Positions 26,888 through 35,843 of a stretch of DNA of 64,000 bases are shown piece by piece. The position numbers were made by a program, and so were the translations under genes. Origin of the DNA: CAXTPV01 sp965276715 (GTDB lineage: Bacteria; Pseudomonadota; Alphaproteobacteria; Acetobacterales; Acetobacteraceae); assembly GCA_965276715.1 (NCBI GenBank), contig OZ255622.1:3596001-3660000 (forward strand), written 5' to 3'. Each line of letters begins with the position of its first letter. Within the stretch, counting starts at the first letter, position 1. The notes below the pieces were generated by a model that worked only from the letters and a program-made list of their open reading frames with translations, did no database searches and was not told where the DNA came from.

Positions 26888-29821
26888 TCACCGCGGTGGC
26901 GTCACCAGTTCCCGCGCCATCACCGCCTCCTCTTCGACGATCCGGTCGCGTCCCTCGGTCTTCGCGCAATAGAGTGCCCGGTCGGCGCGGCCGATCAGCG
27001 ACTTCCAGGTGTCGTGTCGCCTCGCATGGGCCACACCCACGCTGCATGTGACCGCAAGAAAATCGTCCTCGACGGCAAATTCCTCGGCACACATCGCGCG
27101 GGCGAACTCCCGCATGCGTTCGGCGCCTGACGGCCGCGCATCGCGGATCACGATGAGGATTTCCTCGCCACCATAGCGTCCCGCCTCCTCCCCGGCTCGC
27201 AGCGAAGCCGCCAGACGCCGCCCCGTCTCGCTCAGGATGTCGTCCCCGACCAGATGGCCGAAACGATCGTTGATGCACTTGAAATGGTCGATGTCGACCA
27301 ATCCGACCGTCAGCGTCACATCCGAGGCGAGCGCCGCCACCAGACGTCGCTGGATTTCGCCCCGTGTCAGCAAGGCCGTCAGGCTATCCCGCGTGGCCTG
27401 GACGAGAAGTGCGGCCTGTGCCGCCTGCAGCTCCTGCGTCCGATGCTCCACTTCCTGCTGCAGCCTCAATCGCTGCGCGAGCAGGTAGCGGTAGCGTAGA
27501 TGCCAGATGCCGGTGATCAGCGCGAAGACCATCAGGCCATACAGGGCCTGCATCGGCCAATAGAAAAACCAGGGCGGCCGCATCCGCAGGATGATCGACA
27601 CGGGTTCCGAAGTCTGCCGGGTCAGTGGATCGTAGGCCACGACGCGGAACCGGTGACGCCCGAAGGGCAGCGCCGGATAGCGCGCTTCGCCCCGCTGCGT
27701 ATCGGCCCAGGATCTGTCGACGCCATCCAGGTGATAGCGGAACCGCACCTCGGTGCGCACGTCGAGCGCACCGAAATGCAGCACCAGCGGATCACGCGAG
27801 AACGGCATCGCACGATCGACGAACAAGCGATTCCCGACAGTCACCGACGAGACCACCGGATGAAACACCTGCGGACGGAACAGCGCCGCCGGATCGAGCA
27901 GATGCGAGACACCCTGGCTGCTGCCGATCCAGATCGATCCGTCATCGTCCTCGAACAGGCTGTCCTGGTTCAGGTCGTTCCAGATCAGGCCACCGCTCAT
28001 CCGGACGCCCAGCCATCGTCTTCCGTCGAACACCGACAGGCCGTTGTCGGTGCCAGCCCAGACCCAGCCACGATGATCGACGAGCACGGAATAGACGGTC
28101 GACGACAGCGTATCCGGCGGCCCGACCAGGACCTTGCCGGCAACGCGGTCGCCGGAGAGCATGACGTGGTAGAGCCCGGCGCCCGGGCCGCCCACCCACA
28201 GCGATCCGTCCTGGCCGAGCGCGATCGACAGGGCGACGAAACCGGGGCTTCCCCAATCGCGCATCACGACCGTTTCGGAACCGTCAGGATGGCGGTGGAT
28301 CAGGTTGCCGCGGCGAAGCAGCCACAGGCTCCCGTCGGAGGCGCCGACGCCGCCGGTCAGGGCTGCCGTCGAATGGCCTGCGCGCACCGGCGCCTGTTCG
28401 GGCGCATCGCTGTCCGCCACGAACAGGCCGCCCTCGGTGACGAACCACAGACGATGCAAGCTGCGCAGGATCTGGTTGACCGGCGGCAGCTCGAAGCGGT
28501 GCTCGCTTCCGGTCCGCGTGTCGATGCGCGCCACGCCTCGCGTATCGAGTGAACGCCACAGGTCCCCGGATGCGTCGATGGCGACGCCGAAGCTCCGCGG
28601 ACCCAGATGACGCTTGATGACATGTCCGGCGTCGCCGTCGAGTGCGTCCACGCCATTGTCGGTCGCCACCCACAACGGTCCATGCGGCGCGCGCGCGAGC
28701 TGCCACACATCGTTGCTCGACAGACCGTCCTGATGGTCCCAGTTCTCCCAGATCCGATAGCCCGATGTCCTGAGGACACCCTTGCCTCGTCCCGCCACCC
28801 ATAGATTCCCATCGTGATCGAACAGGATTCCCACTAGCGGCAGGTGCTGCAGCCCGTTGGTATCGTTGATGGTCCGCCACCCGGATCGTTCTCGAACGAT
28901 CAATCCAGTCGCCGATTGCGTCAGCGGCTCACCGTGAGGTGTCAGGGCCAGAAGCACGTTCTGTGGCGCTGTTCCATCGCCCTCGTCCTGCCTTGGGAGC
29001 TGCTCGGAGGCGATGGTGCCGCGGGACACGTCGAGCACGGCGAGCAGGGAGGAGGACCGGGCCAGGATCAGGCCATGTCCATCGGGCAGGATCGCCGTCC
29101 AATGGACCGACGGCAGGCCGTCCCTCGGCCCGAAGCAGCGCCTCGATGAGCGCGTGATCTGGCAGAGGCGTCCGTCCTCCAGACCAAGCCAGAGTGCCGA
29201 ACCTTCTCCCGAGACGGACAGCGCACGCCCGCCGGCGTCCCGCGGCTGATCGAACAGGCCGGCCAAGCTCCGGATGACGGGCGCCCCCCTGCCATCCCCC
29301 GGATCGAGGAAGGCAAGCCTGCCCTCCTCGATCAACACGGCGCCGTCTGCCCACGACGCAAGCTGTCCGTCCTTGAGGTTGAACAGCGGCCCGATCCGGG
29401 AAACAGCCGAGCGGAACGACAGCCCGGCAGGGGATCGGGAGAGACTCAGGGACCCGTCAGAGACGAAGATCTGGCTCGCGTAACGCAGGACGATCTTGCC
29501 GGCTCGAGTTACCGTCAGATCTTCGACAACACCACCCTCCGGCAACCCCTGCTGCGGTCCGAGATTGATGAAGCGTTGCCCGTCAAAGATGAACAGGCCG
29601 TGCTCCGTGCATGTCAGGATGTAGCCGGAACGATCCTGGTGCAGACAGCTCAATCCGAGGTTTGTCAGGCCGTCGCTTTGCGCGAGCAACCTGAACGGCA
29701 GTTGCTGCGCGATCGCCGTGGATGACCAGGCCACGCAAAGTAACGTGACCAGGCGGACGCAGGGGATGCGCGTCCGCCTCTTCAGATCATGCGAAGGTGC
29801 CTGCCTGCTCATCCGCCGCAT
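26888..29821 (-). CDS. Membrane-bound sensor diguanylate cyclase (propeller, Y_Y_Y, GGDEF)
   Basis: A 977-residue protein. After a signal/anchor segment comes a two-component-regulator-type beta-propeller of about 12-14 repeats (repeated D-x-x-G-x-L/I-W-V/I-G/A units, as in DHDGNLWVAGRGKG and DDDGSIWIGSSQGV). A Y_Y_Y domain (RFRYHLDGVDRSWAD, about residues 680-740), one transmembrane helix and a C-terminal GGDEF domain follow. The active-site motif is GGEEI at about 884-888, a variant seen in active cyclases. The inhibitory I-site reads RAGE rather than RxxD, so product feedback may be weak. It probably senses a periplasmic ligand, perhaps a sugar given its neighbour, and makes c-di-GMP. The start is uncertain; alternatives lie at 29845 and 29812. 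Confidence 0.88.
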   Translation of the reverse strand: MRRMSRQAPSHDLKRRTRIPCVRLVTLLCVAWSSTAIAQQLPFRLLAQSDGLTNLGLSCLHQDRSGYILTCTEHGLFIFDGQRFINLGPQQGLPEGGVVEDLTVTRAGKIVLRYASQIFVSDGSLSLSRSPAGLSFRSAVSRIGPLFNLKDGQLASWADGAVLIEEGRLAFLDPGDGRGAPVIRSLAGLFDQPRDAGGRALSVSGEGSALWLGLEDGRLCQITRSSRRCFGPRDGLPSVHWTAILPDGHGLILARSSSLLAVLDVSRGTIASEQLPRQDEGDGTAPQNVLLALTPHGEPLTQSATGLIVRERSGWRTINDTNGLQHLPLVGILFDHDGNLWVAGRGKGVLRTSGYRIWENWDHQDGLSSNDVWQLARAPHGPLWVATDNGVDALDGDAGHVIKRHLGPRSFGVAIDASGDLWRSLDTRGVARIDTRTGSEHRFELPPVNQILRSLHRLWFVTEGGLFVADSDAPEQAPVRAGHSTAALTGGVGASDGSLWLLRRGNLIHRHPDGSETVVMRDWGSPGFVALSIALGQDGSLWVGGPGAGLYHVMLSGDRVAGKVLVGPPDTLSSTVYSVLVDHRGWVWAGTDNGLSVFDGRRWLGVRMSGGLIWNDLNQDSLFEDDDGSIWIGSSQGVSHLLDPAALFRPQVFHPVVSSVTVGNRLFVDRAMPFSRDPLVLHFGALDVRTEVRFRYHLDGVDRSWADTQRGEARYPALPFGRHRFRVVAYDPLTRQTSEPVSIILRMRPPWFFYWPMQALYGLMVFALITGIWHLRYRYLLAQRLRLQQEVEHRTQELQAAQAALLVQATRDSLTALLTRGEIQRRLVAALASDVTLTVGLVDIDHFKCINDRFGHLVGDDILSETGRRLAASLRAGEEAGRYGGEEILIVIRDARPSGAERMREFARAMCAEEFAVEDDFLAVTCSVGVAHARRHDTWKSLIGRADRALYCAKTEGRDRIVEEEAVMARELVTPPR

Positions 29822-29965
29822 CACGCAAGTCCGTATTTCCGCCAATATGCGGGGACCAGGTGTCGTTACGCAATCAACAACATCTTGGCGAATCGCGTGC
29901 CGTGTTCATCGAGCGGGAGACGAGCGATCATGGTCACCCGCCTCCCACCGGACCTGCTCGACGCC

Positions 29966-30028
29966 TAGAGCAACCCCAGCCTAACTGGAACGCCCTGCGT
30001 TCCTGTCAGGCTGGGGTAAGTTGCTCTA
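29966..30028. repeat. Large imperfect palindrome with TAGAGCAA ends
   Basis: The outer arms TAGAGCAA (29966-29973) and TTGCTCTA (30021-30028) enclose a 20-bp stem at 29974-29993 and 29997-30016 with 18 of 20 pairs, a 3-nt loop and a TAAG bulge. It is a near-perfect 63-nt hairpin in the 305-bp gap upstream of the cyclase gene. The CTAGAGC edge recurs in the next palindrome and in the tandem repeat. Confidence 0.8.
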
Positions 30029-30040
30029 CCTCATATGTTT

Positions 30041-30093
30041 CTAGAGCACGATCTTCAGGCTGGCCGATTCCGGTCAGCCTGAACGTGCTCTAG
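30041..30093. repeat. Second palindrome with CTAGAGCACG ends
   Basis: The left arm 30041-30066 (beginning CTAGAGCACG) pairs with the right arm 30071-30093 (ending CGTGCTCTAG). The pairing is perfect apart from a 3-nt bulge and one G-T type mismatch, around an ATTC loop. Its right arm is the sequence that is tandemly duplicated immediately afterwards. Confidence 0.8.
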
Positions 30094-30150
30094 AGCGTGC
30101 CGGTCGCGCCGGAGCCTGAACGTGCTCTAGAGCGTGCCGGTCGCGCCGGA
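30077..30150. repeat. Perfect tandem duplication, 2 x 37 bp
   Basis: A 37-bp unit beginning GCCTGAACGTGCTCTAGAGC occurs at 30077-30113 and again, identical, at 30114-30150. It starts inside the right arm of the 30041-30093 palindrome. The second copy supplies the stop codon and last seven codons of the small exported peptide gene on the minus strand. Perfect identity indicates a recent duplication or an element under copying. Confidence 0.85.
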
Positions 30151-30372
30151 AGACCTCGACGGCCATTTATGCATGTCGTCCGCCGACTGGCCGCGGTCGC
30201 CTTCCATGGCAACCATGGTTCTCGCCGCCGGCCATTTGTGCATGTCGTCGGTGGCCTTGCGCGCATGTGCCGTCGCCGCCGTCGCGGCGCTGGCGGAGAG
30301 GGTGACAACCGCGGCCATGCGCAGGATGTTGCGCAAGCCGAGGCGGTGCTCGCTCGAACCGTTAATGGGCAT
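30127..30372 (-). CDS. Small exported protein with two DDMHKWP motifs (unknown function)
   Basis: This 81-residue protein matches no family I recognise. The ATG at 30372 has an ideal ribosome site GGAAGG at 30381-30386, far better than the in-frame ATG at 30420. Residues 1-37 look like a signal peptide (NILRMAAVVTLSASAATAATAHA, cleavage after AHA). The mature part of about 44 residues carries DDMHKWP at 42-48 and again at 65-71, separated by a charged linker. The two motifs are also alike at DNA level (about 19 of 20 bases), suggesting internal duplication. The last residues, SGATGTL, and the stop are encoded by the 37-bp tandem repeat. His, Met and acidic residues could bind metal, but that is speculation. 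Confidence 0.65.
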   Translation of the reverse strand: MPINGSSEHRLGLRNILRMAAVVTLSASAATAATAHARKATDDMHKWPAARTMVAMEGDRGQSADDMHKWPSRSSGATGTL

Positions 30373-30604
30373 GTGTATATCCTTCCAGGGAAATTGACCG
30401 TCGCGCGCGGAGCGCACCATCTATACCTACAAATTCATTCAATACTTGCAACAGTTGCGATGAATTTTCACGTATCAATAACATTATCGTTAACATGGGC
30501 TGACAGTCCGGACCGCCATCCAAGCACCACCGAAACTCTCACAGGAGCGGAACGAACCAGGATGCCGCCGCCCTCGTTCGATCTCCCATGATGCCAGACG
30601 AAGG
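30373..30604. promoter_or_regulatory. AT-rich divergent promoter region
   Basis: The 232 bp between the small exported peptide (minus) and the lipoprotein (plus) include the most AT-rich stretch of the window, about 30,415-30,500. It contains GCAAC-A-GTTGC, a short perfect inverted repeat at 30448-30458, and TATAGAT/TTGCAA-like boxes for the minus-strand gene, but none with ideal spacing. It is probably a divergent promoter region; no regulator site can be named. Confidence 0.45.
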
Positions 30605-31054
30605 ATGACGCGATTGCCACATCGATCGGTCTGCCGGGCCGCCGGTCTCGCGGCCACTCTCGCCGTCGCCGCGTGCGCCACCCCGCAGGAATTGGTGGCC
30701 GACAAGGAAGACAGCCTGGCCGCCGCCGGCTTCGTCGTCCGGCCGGCCAACACGCCCGACCGGCAGGCGATGCTCAACCGCCTGCCGCCGCACCACTTCG
30801 TCCAGCGCGTCAAGAGCGACACCGTCACCTACATCTACGCCGATCCCCTGGTGTGCGACTGTCTCTATGTCGGTTCGCAGGACGCCTACAGCCGCTATCA
30901 GCAACATCTGCAGCAGCAGCGCCTGGCCGACGAGCAGGAGACTACGGCTCGGCTTTATGCCGATCCGGCCTGGAACTGGGGTGCCTGGGGCCCATACGGC
31001 GGCTACGGGGGCTTCGGCCCCGGCTTCGGCTTCGGCACCGGTCCCGGCTGGTAA
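30605..31054 (+). CDS. Putative lipoprotein with Gly/Pro/Phe-rich tail
   Basis: A 149-residue protein with a type II signal: LAATLAVAAC ends in a lipobox with Cys24 as the acylated residue. The body includes RQAMLNRLPPHHFVQRVKSD and YIYADPLVCDCLYVGSQDAY, then a basic/Gln-rich helix and a C-terminal tail of G-Y-G-F-G-P repeats. Similar small lipoproteins with this LPPHHFVQR-x-x-G core are, as I recall, common in alphaproteobacteria, but no function is known to me. It is 18 nt upstream of the next small gene and probably cotranscribed. Confidence 0.78.
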   Translation: MTRLPHRSVCRAAGLAATLAVAACATPQELVADKEDSLAAAGFVVRPANTPDRQAMLNRLPPHHFVQRVKSDTVTYIYADPLVCDCLYVGSQDAYSRYQQHLQQQRLADEQETTARLYADPAWNWGAWGPYGGYGGFGPGFGFGTGPGW

Positions 31055-31072
31055 CCTCGATCGGCGAACCGC

Positions 31073-31393
31073 ATGAGTGTCCCCGACCGGGCCCTGCTTG
31101 CGCGCTGGCACGAATTGACCCGCAAGACGTTGCCGGCCATGGCACCAGGCCACGGCTGGCCGATCCGCGCCGACCACTGTTTCATGCGCGTCTGCCTCGA
31201 CGCCGCGATCGGTGCACGCTGGGACACGAGGATCGACCGGCCGGCGATCCGTCACCTCACCGTGGCACAGCTCGCCCAGGCGGTCGGCATCGCCGAATGC
31301 ATCGCTGCCGAGCCGTCCTTGCTGCCGGCCCTGAACCGGCAAAGCCTGGCGTATCGCCGCCGGCAAACGTCCTCGGCGCCGTCACGTCCCTAG
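31073..31393 (+). CDS. Conserved-looking small hypothetical protein
   Basis: A 106-residue soluble protein without a signal peptide or membrane segment. The core GWPIRADHCFMRVCLDAAIGARWDTRIDRPAIRHLT has several invariant-looking polar residues (H, C, R, D, W) typical of a folded domain, and the C-terminal tail is basic. I do not recognise a characterised family. The start lies 18 nt after the lipoprotein gene. The stop overlaps the 3' end of the convergent DUF1488-like gene by 12 nt. Confidence 0.6.
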   Translation: MSVPDRALLARWHELTRKTLPAMAPGHGWPIRADHCFMRVCLDAAIGARWDTRIDRPAIRHLTVAQLAQAVGIAECIAAEPSLLPALNRQSLAYRRRQTSSAPSRP

Positions 31394-31714
31394 AATGGCA
31401 GGCGCGGGGCGCGTCGTCTCGCGGGCGACGCTGCCGAACAGCGGCGTCCCGAACTGCGGCGGCACACGGCGCAGATCATCCTTCGTCAGCATGATCGTTC
31501 CGTGGAAACCGGCCGGCAACGTGGCGAGCTTCATCCTCGCCGCCTCGTTGATCAGCGTCCGGAAACGATCGAACGAGCGCTGGCGCAGGGCCCGCGTCGA
31601 CGGCGTCGCCAGGCTCGAGACCGCGTCCAGCGCCGCGTCCATGACGCCGACCCGCACGCGGCTGACACCGTTCCGCACCTCGAACGTCAACCCGTCGGTC
31701 TCGGCGCCACTCAC
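31382..31714 (-). CDS. DUF1488-like small protein downstream of groEL
   Basis: A 110-residue soluble protein. The layout (short beta N-terminus with LTFEVRNGVSRVRVGVMDAAL, then FDRFRTLINEAARMKL, then a C-terminal IMLTKDDL) resembles DUF1488 proteins, whose function is unknown. It begins with a GTG 3 nt after the groEL stop on the same strand, so it is very likely cotranscribed with the chaperonin. The 3' end overlaps the convergent gene by 12 nt. The family assignment is from pattern memory and moderate. Confidence 0.6.
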   Translation of the reverse strand: MSGAETDGLTFEVRNGVSRVRVGVMDAALDAVSSLATPSTRALRQRSFDRFRTLINEAARMKLATLPAGFHGTIMLTKDDLRRVPPQFGTPLFGSVARETTRPAPAILGT

Positions 31715-31717
31715 CCG

Positions 31718-33325
<1,608 letters not shown>

Positions 33326-33461
33326 GATGATGGTCTTTCCTGGTCGGAGCGGGCGCCGCTCCCGAACGCGGCCAGAGCCGGCCGTCCTGAAACGGTCGAT
33401 CAAAAGTATCGAGAAAAATATTACTTCAGAAGATTGGACGCGGCCTGTTCCAATACAACCC

Positions 33462-34958
33462 TCAGCCGGGCCGCGCCGAAAGCCGATGCCGGAACGACAG
33501 CGCCTCCGCCACATGCTCCCGCCGCACGGTCGCCACGCAGGCGAGATCGGCAACCGTTCGCGCCACCCGCAGGAGGCGCACGAAGCCGCGCGCCGACAGC
33601 CGCATCCGCTCCGACGCCTGCTCGGCGAGCGACCGCGCCTCCCTCTCCAGCGCGATCTCCTCCGGCACCGCCTGCGCATTGCGCACGCCCGGACCGCGCT
33701 CCCGTTGTCTTGCGCGCGCGTCTGCCACGCGCGCCGCGACGCGCGCCGAGCCCTCGCCCATCGCCACCCGCGACAATTCGGCAGGCGGCACCGGTTCGAC
33801 ATGCACCACGATGTCGATCCGGTCGAGCAGCGGCCCGCTCAACCGCGACAAATACTCCTCGCCGCACACCGGTGCCCGCCGGCACTCCCGCGCGGCATCA
33901 CCGAGATAGCCGCACCGGCAGGGATTCATCGCGGTCACCAACTGGAACCGGGCCGGATAGGTGATGTGGGCCGAAGCGCGCGCGATCGTCGTCCGCCCGG
34001 CCTCGATCGGCTGCCTGAGCGCCTCCAGCGACTGACGGGGGAATTCGGGCAGTTCGTCGAGGAACAGGACACCCCGATGCGCCAGGCTGACCTCGCCCGG
34101 CCGCGCCTTGCCGCCGCCGCCCGCGATCGCGGCCGCACTCGCCGAATGGTGCGGCTCGCGGAACGGCGGCCGCGTCACCAGCCGTCCCTCGCGCAGCATG
34201 CCGGCGACCGAGTGGATACGGCTGACCTCGAGCGCCTCCTCGGCTTCCAGGTCAGGCAACAGCCCCGGGAGCCGCGCCGCCAGCATCGACTTCCCGGCCC
34301 CGGGCGGCCCGACCAGCATCAGATTGTGGCCGCCGGCAGCCGCGATCTCGATCGCACGCCGCGCCGTCTCCATGCCGCGCACGTCGGACAGGTCGAGGAC
34401 CGCATCGGGGACGGCCTGCCGCGCCGGCTCCGGCGGGCTCAGCACCTGGTCGCCCTTGAAATGCGCGATCAGCGCCAGAAGGTCGGGTGCCGCCAGCACC
34501 TCGACCGGCCCTGCCCAGGCCGCCTCGCCACCCTGTGCCGCCGGACAGATCAGCCCGAGTTCCGCGCCACCCGCCCCGAGTGCGGCCGACAGCACGCCGA
34601 CCACCGGCATCAGGCCGCCATCGAGCGACAACTCCCCGATCGCCGCATACCGCCCGATCACGTCCCGTGGCAGCACCTCCATCGCCGCCAGCACGCCGAG
34701 CGCGATCGGCAGGTCGAAATGCGCGCCCTCCTTCTGCAGGTCCGCCGGCGCCAGGTTGATCAGGATCCGTTTCGGCGGCAGCGACAGCCCCATCGCGTGC
34801 AGCGCCGCCCGCACCCGCTCGCGCGCCTCGCCCACCGCCTTGTCCGGCAATCCCACGACGAGAAACGCCGGCAGCCCGCCCGCGATCTGCACCTGCACCT
34901 CGACCGGAACCGCGTCGATGCCCACGAAGGCGAAACTATGGACCCGTGCGATGGTCAT
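33462..34958 (-). CDS. comM: YifB/ComM family Mg-chelatase-like AAA+ ATPase
   Basis: A 498-residue protein. The N-terminal Lon-protease-like S5-fold domain (about 1-165) starts MTIARVHSFAFVGIDAVPVE and has VGLPDKAVGEARERVRAAL. The AAA+ domain has Walker A GPPGAGKS at 217-224, Walker B LFLDELPEF near 300, and a zinc-like cluster CRCGYLG...C...C near 360. ComM helicase promotes branch migration during natural transformation and is broadly conserved in non-competent bacteria too. The start at 34958 was chosen because the family begins here; a longer frame reaches 35021. A hairpin lies immediately upstream of the ATG. Confidence 0.92.
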   Translation of the reverse strand: MTIARVHSFAFVGIDAVPVEVQVQIAGGLPAFLVVGLPDKAVGEARERVRAALHAMGLSLPPKRILINLAPADLQKEGAHFDLPIALGVLAAMEVLPRDVIGRYAAIGELSLDGGLMPVVGVLSAALGAGGAELGLICPAAQGGEAAWAGPVEVLAAPDLLALIAHFKGDQVLSPPEPARQAVPDAVLDLSDVRGMETARRAIEIAAAGGHNLMLVGPPGAGKSMLAARLPGLLPDLEAEEALEVSRIHSVAGMLREGRLVTRPPFREPHHSASAAAIAGGGGKARPGEVSLAHRGVLFLDELPEFPRQSLEALRQPIEAGRTTIARASAHITYPARFQLVTAMNPCRCGYLGDAARECRRAPVCGEEYLSRLSGPLLDRIDIVVHVEPVPPAELSRVAMGEGSARVAARVADARARQRERGPGVRNAQAVPEEIALEREARSLAEQASERMRLSARGFVRLLRVARTVADLACVATVRREHVAEALSFRHRLSARPG

Positions 34959-34959
34959 C

Positions 34960-34985
34960 GGAGGCAACCCGAGTGGTGTGCCTCC
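34960..34985 (-). promoter_or_regulatory. Hairpin pairing the only SD-like GGAGG upstream of comM
   Basis: On the comM strand the leader reads GGAGGCA, a 12-nt loop, then TGCCTCC, and the ATG follows one base later. The 7-bp perfect stem pairs the only strong Shine-Dalgarno-like GGAGG with the bases next to the start codon. If it forms in the mRNA it would limit initiation or bring the distant site (22 nt away) closer. The pairing is seen in sequence; any effect is inference. Confidence 0.45.
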
Positions 34986-35053
34986 TCTTATCGGAACGCT
35001 ACCGAAACATCCAGCTTGCATGCGCGATCGGCGGCGGGGAAGGCCAGTATGCC

Positions 35054-35077
35054 CATCCCGTCACCGATGACGGGATG
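35054..35077 (-). terminator. Hairpin directly after the sugar ABC operon
   Basis: CATCCCGTC-ACCGAT-GACGGGATG is a perfect 9-bp stem beginning one base after the ATPase stop codon on the minus strand. No T-run follows. It probably ends or protects the transcript of the ribose-type importer. Confidence 0.6.
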
Positions 35078-35078
35078 T

Positions 35079-35843
35079 CTAGGCCGCCCGAAGCGCCCGA
35101 TATTCCCGGCGCACGATCTCCATCAGCTCCTCGACCGACGTCGCCTGCGCCTGGTTCTCATAGGTCACCTTGCCGCGCTGCATCAGCATGATGCGGTCCG
35201 CGATGTCGAGCGTCTGCGCGTAGTTGTGCATGATCATCACGATCGACATGTCGCCCTCGGCCTTCAGCCGCATGATCAGGTCGATGATCAGCCCGGCCTC
35301 GCGCGCGCCCATCGCGGCCAGCGGCTCGTCGAGCAGCAGGATCCGCGCCTTCGAGTTCACCGCGCGCGCGATCGCGATCGCCTGGCGCTGGCCGCCGGAG
35401 AGCGCGCCCACTTCCAGATCGACCGATTGCACGTGCACGCCGATCTCGTCGAGGCACTCGGCGGCGCGCTTTCGCATCGCCCGGTTGTTCAGCAACCGGA
35501 ACGGACCCGGATAGAGGATTTCCCGATTGAGAAACATGTTGTGGAAGATCGTCAGCGAGTTCGCCAGCGCGAGGTCCTGGTAGACGCACTCGATGCCTTG
35601 CGCCCGCGCCTCGTCGACCGACCGCAGCCTGGTCTCGCGGCCGTGCACGAACAGCTTCCCCGAAGTCTGCTGCTGATACCCGGTCAGGATCTTCATCAGT
35701 GTCGACTTGCCGGCGCCGTTGTCGCCCAGGATGCCGAGGATCTCGCCCTTCTTGACGTGCAGCGAGATGCCGTTCAGCGCCGAGACCGGCCCGAACTGCT
35801 TGGTGATGTCTTCCGTACGCAGGACCTCGCCGGTTTCGCTCAT
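35079..35843 (-). CDS. Sugar ABC transporter ATP-binding protein, FrcA-like single-domain
   Basis: A 254-residue ATPase with Walker A GDNGAGKST at 40-48, signature LSGGQRQ at 148-154, Walker B ILLLDEP at 168-174 and the H-loop in VMIMHNYAQTLD. It resembles FrcA-type ATPases that serve ribose/fructose-class importers with one nucleotide-binding domain instead of the RbsA-like double domain, so a homodimer is expected. Its ATG overlaps the stop of the permease gene (ATGA). It is the last gene of the binding protein-permease-ATPase operon. Confidence 0.9.
   Translation of the reverse strand: MSETGEVLRTEDITKQFGPVSALNGISLHVKKGEILGILGDNGAGKSTLMKILTGYQQQTSGKLFVHGRETRLRSVDEARAQGIECVYQDLALANSLTIFHNMFLNREILYPGPFRLLNNRAMRKRAAECLDEIGVHVQSVDLEVGALSGGQRQAIAIARAVNSKARILLLDEPLAAMGAREAGLIIDLIMRLKAEGDMSIVMIMHNYAQTLDIADRIMLMQRGKVTYENQAQATSVEELMEIVRREYRALRAA

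Larger units (their letters stand above)
29822..30126. other. 305-bp non-coding gap occupied by palindromes
   Basis: Between the cyclase gene and the small exported peptide gene I see no gene. The gap holds the two palindromes at 29966-30028 and 30041-30093 and most of the 2 x 37-bp tandem repeat. Both flanking genes read leftward, so the palindromes lie downstream of the peptide gene and upstream of the cyclase, where they could end one transcript before the next begins. Confidence 0.7.

Noticed and set aside
30090..30308. An alternative 72-codon minus-strand frame reading through the tandem repeat
   Set aside because: It lacks a ribosome site and signal peptide; the frame starting at 30372 has both.
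33326..33461. CIRCE operator or clear sigma32 promoter upstream of groEL
   Set aside because: No TTAGCACTC inverted repeat is present, and the AT-rich boxes match the heat-shock consensus only partly.
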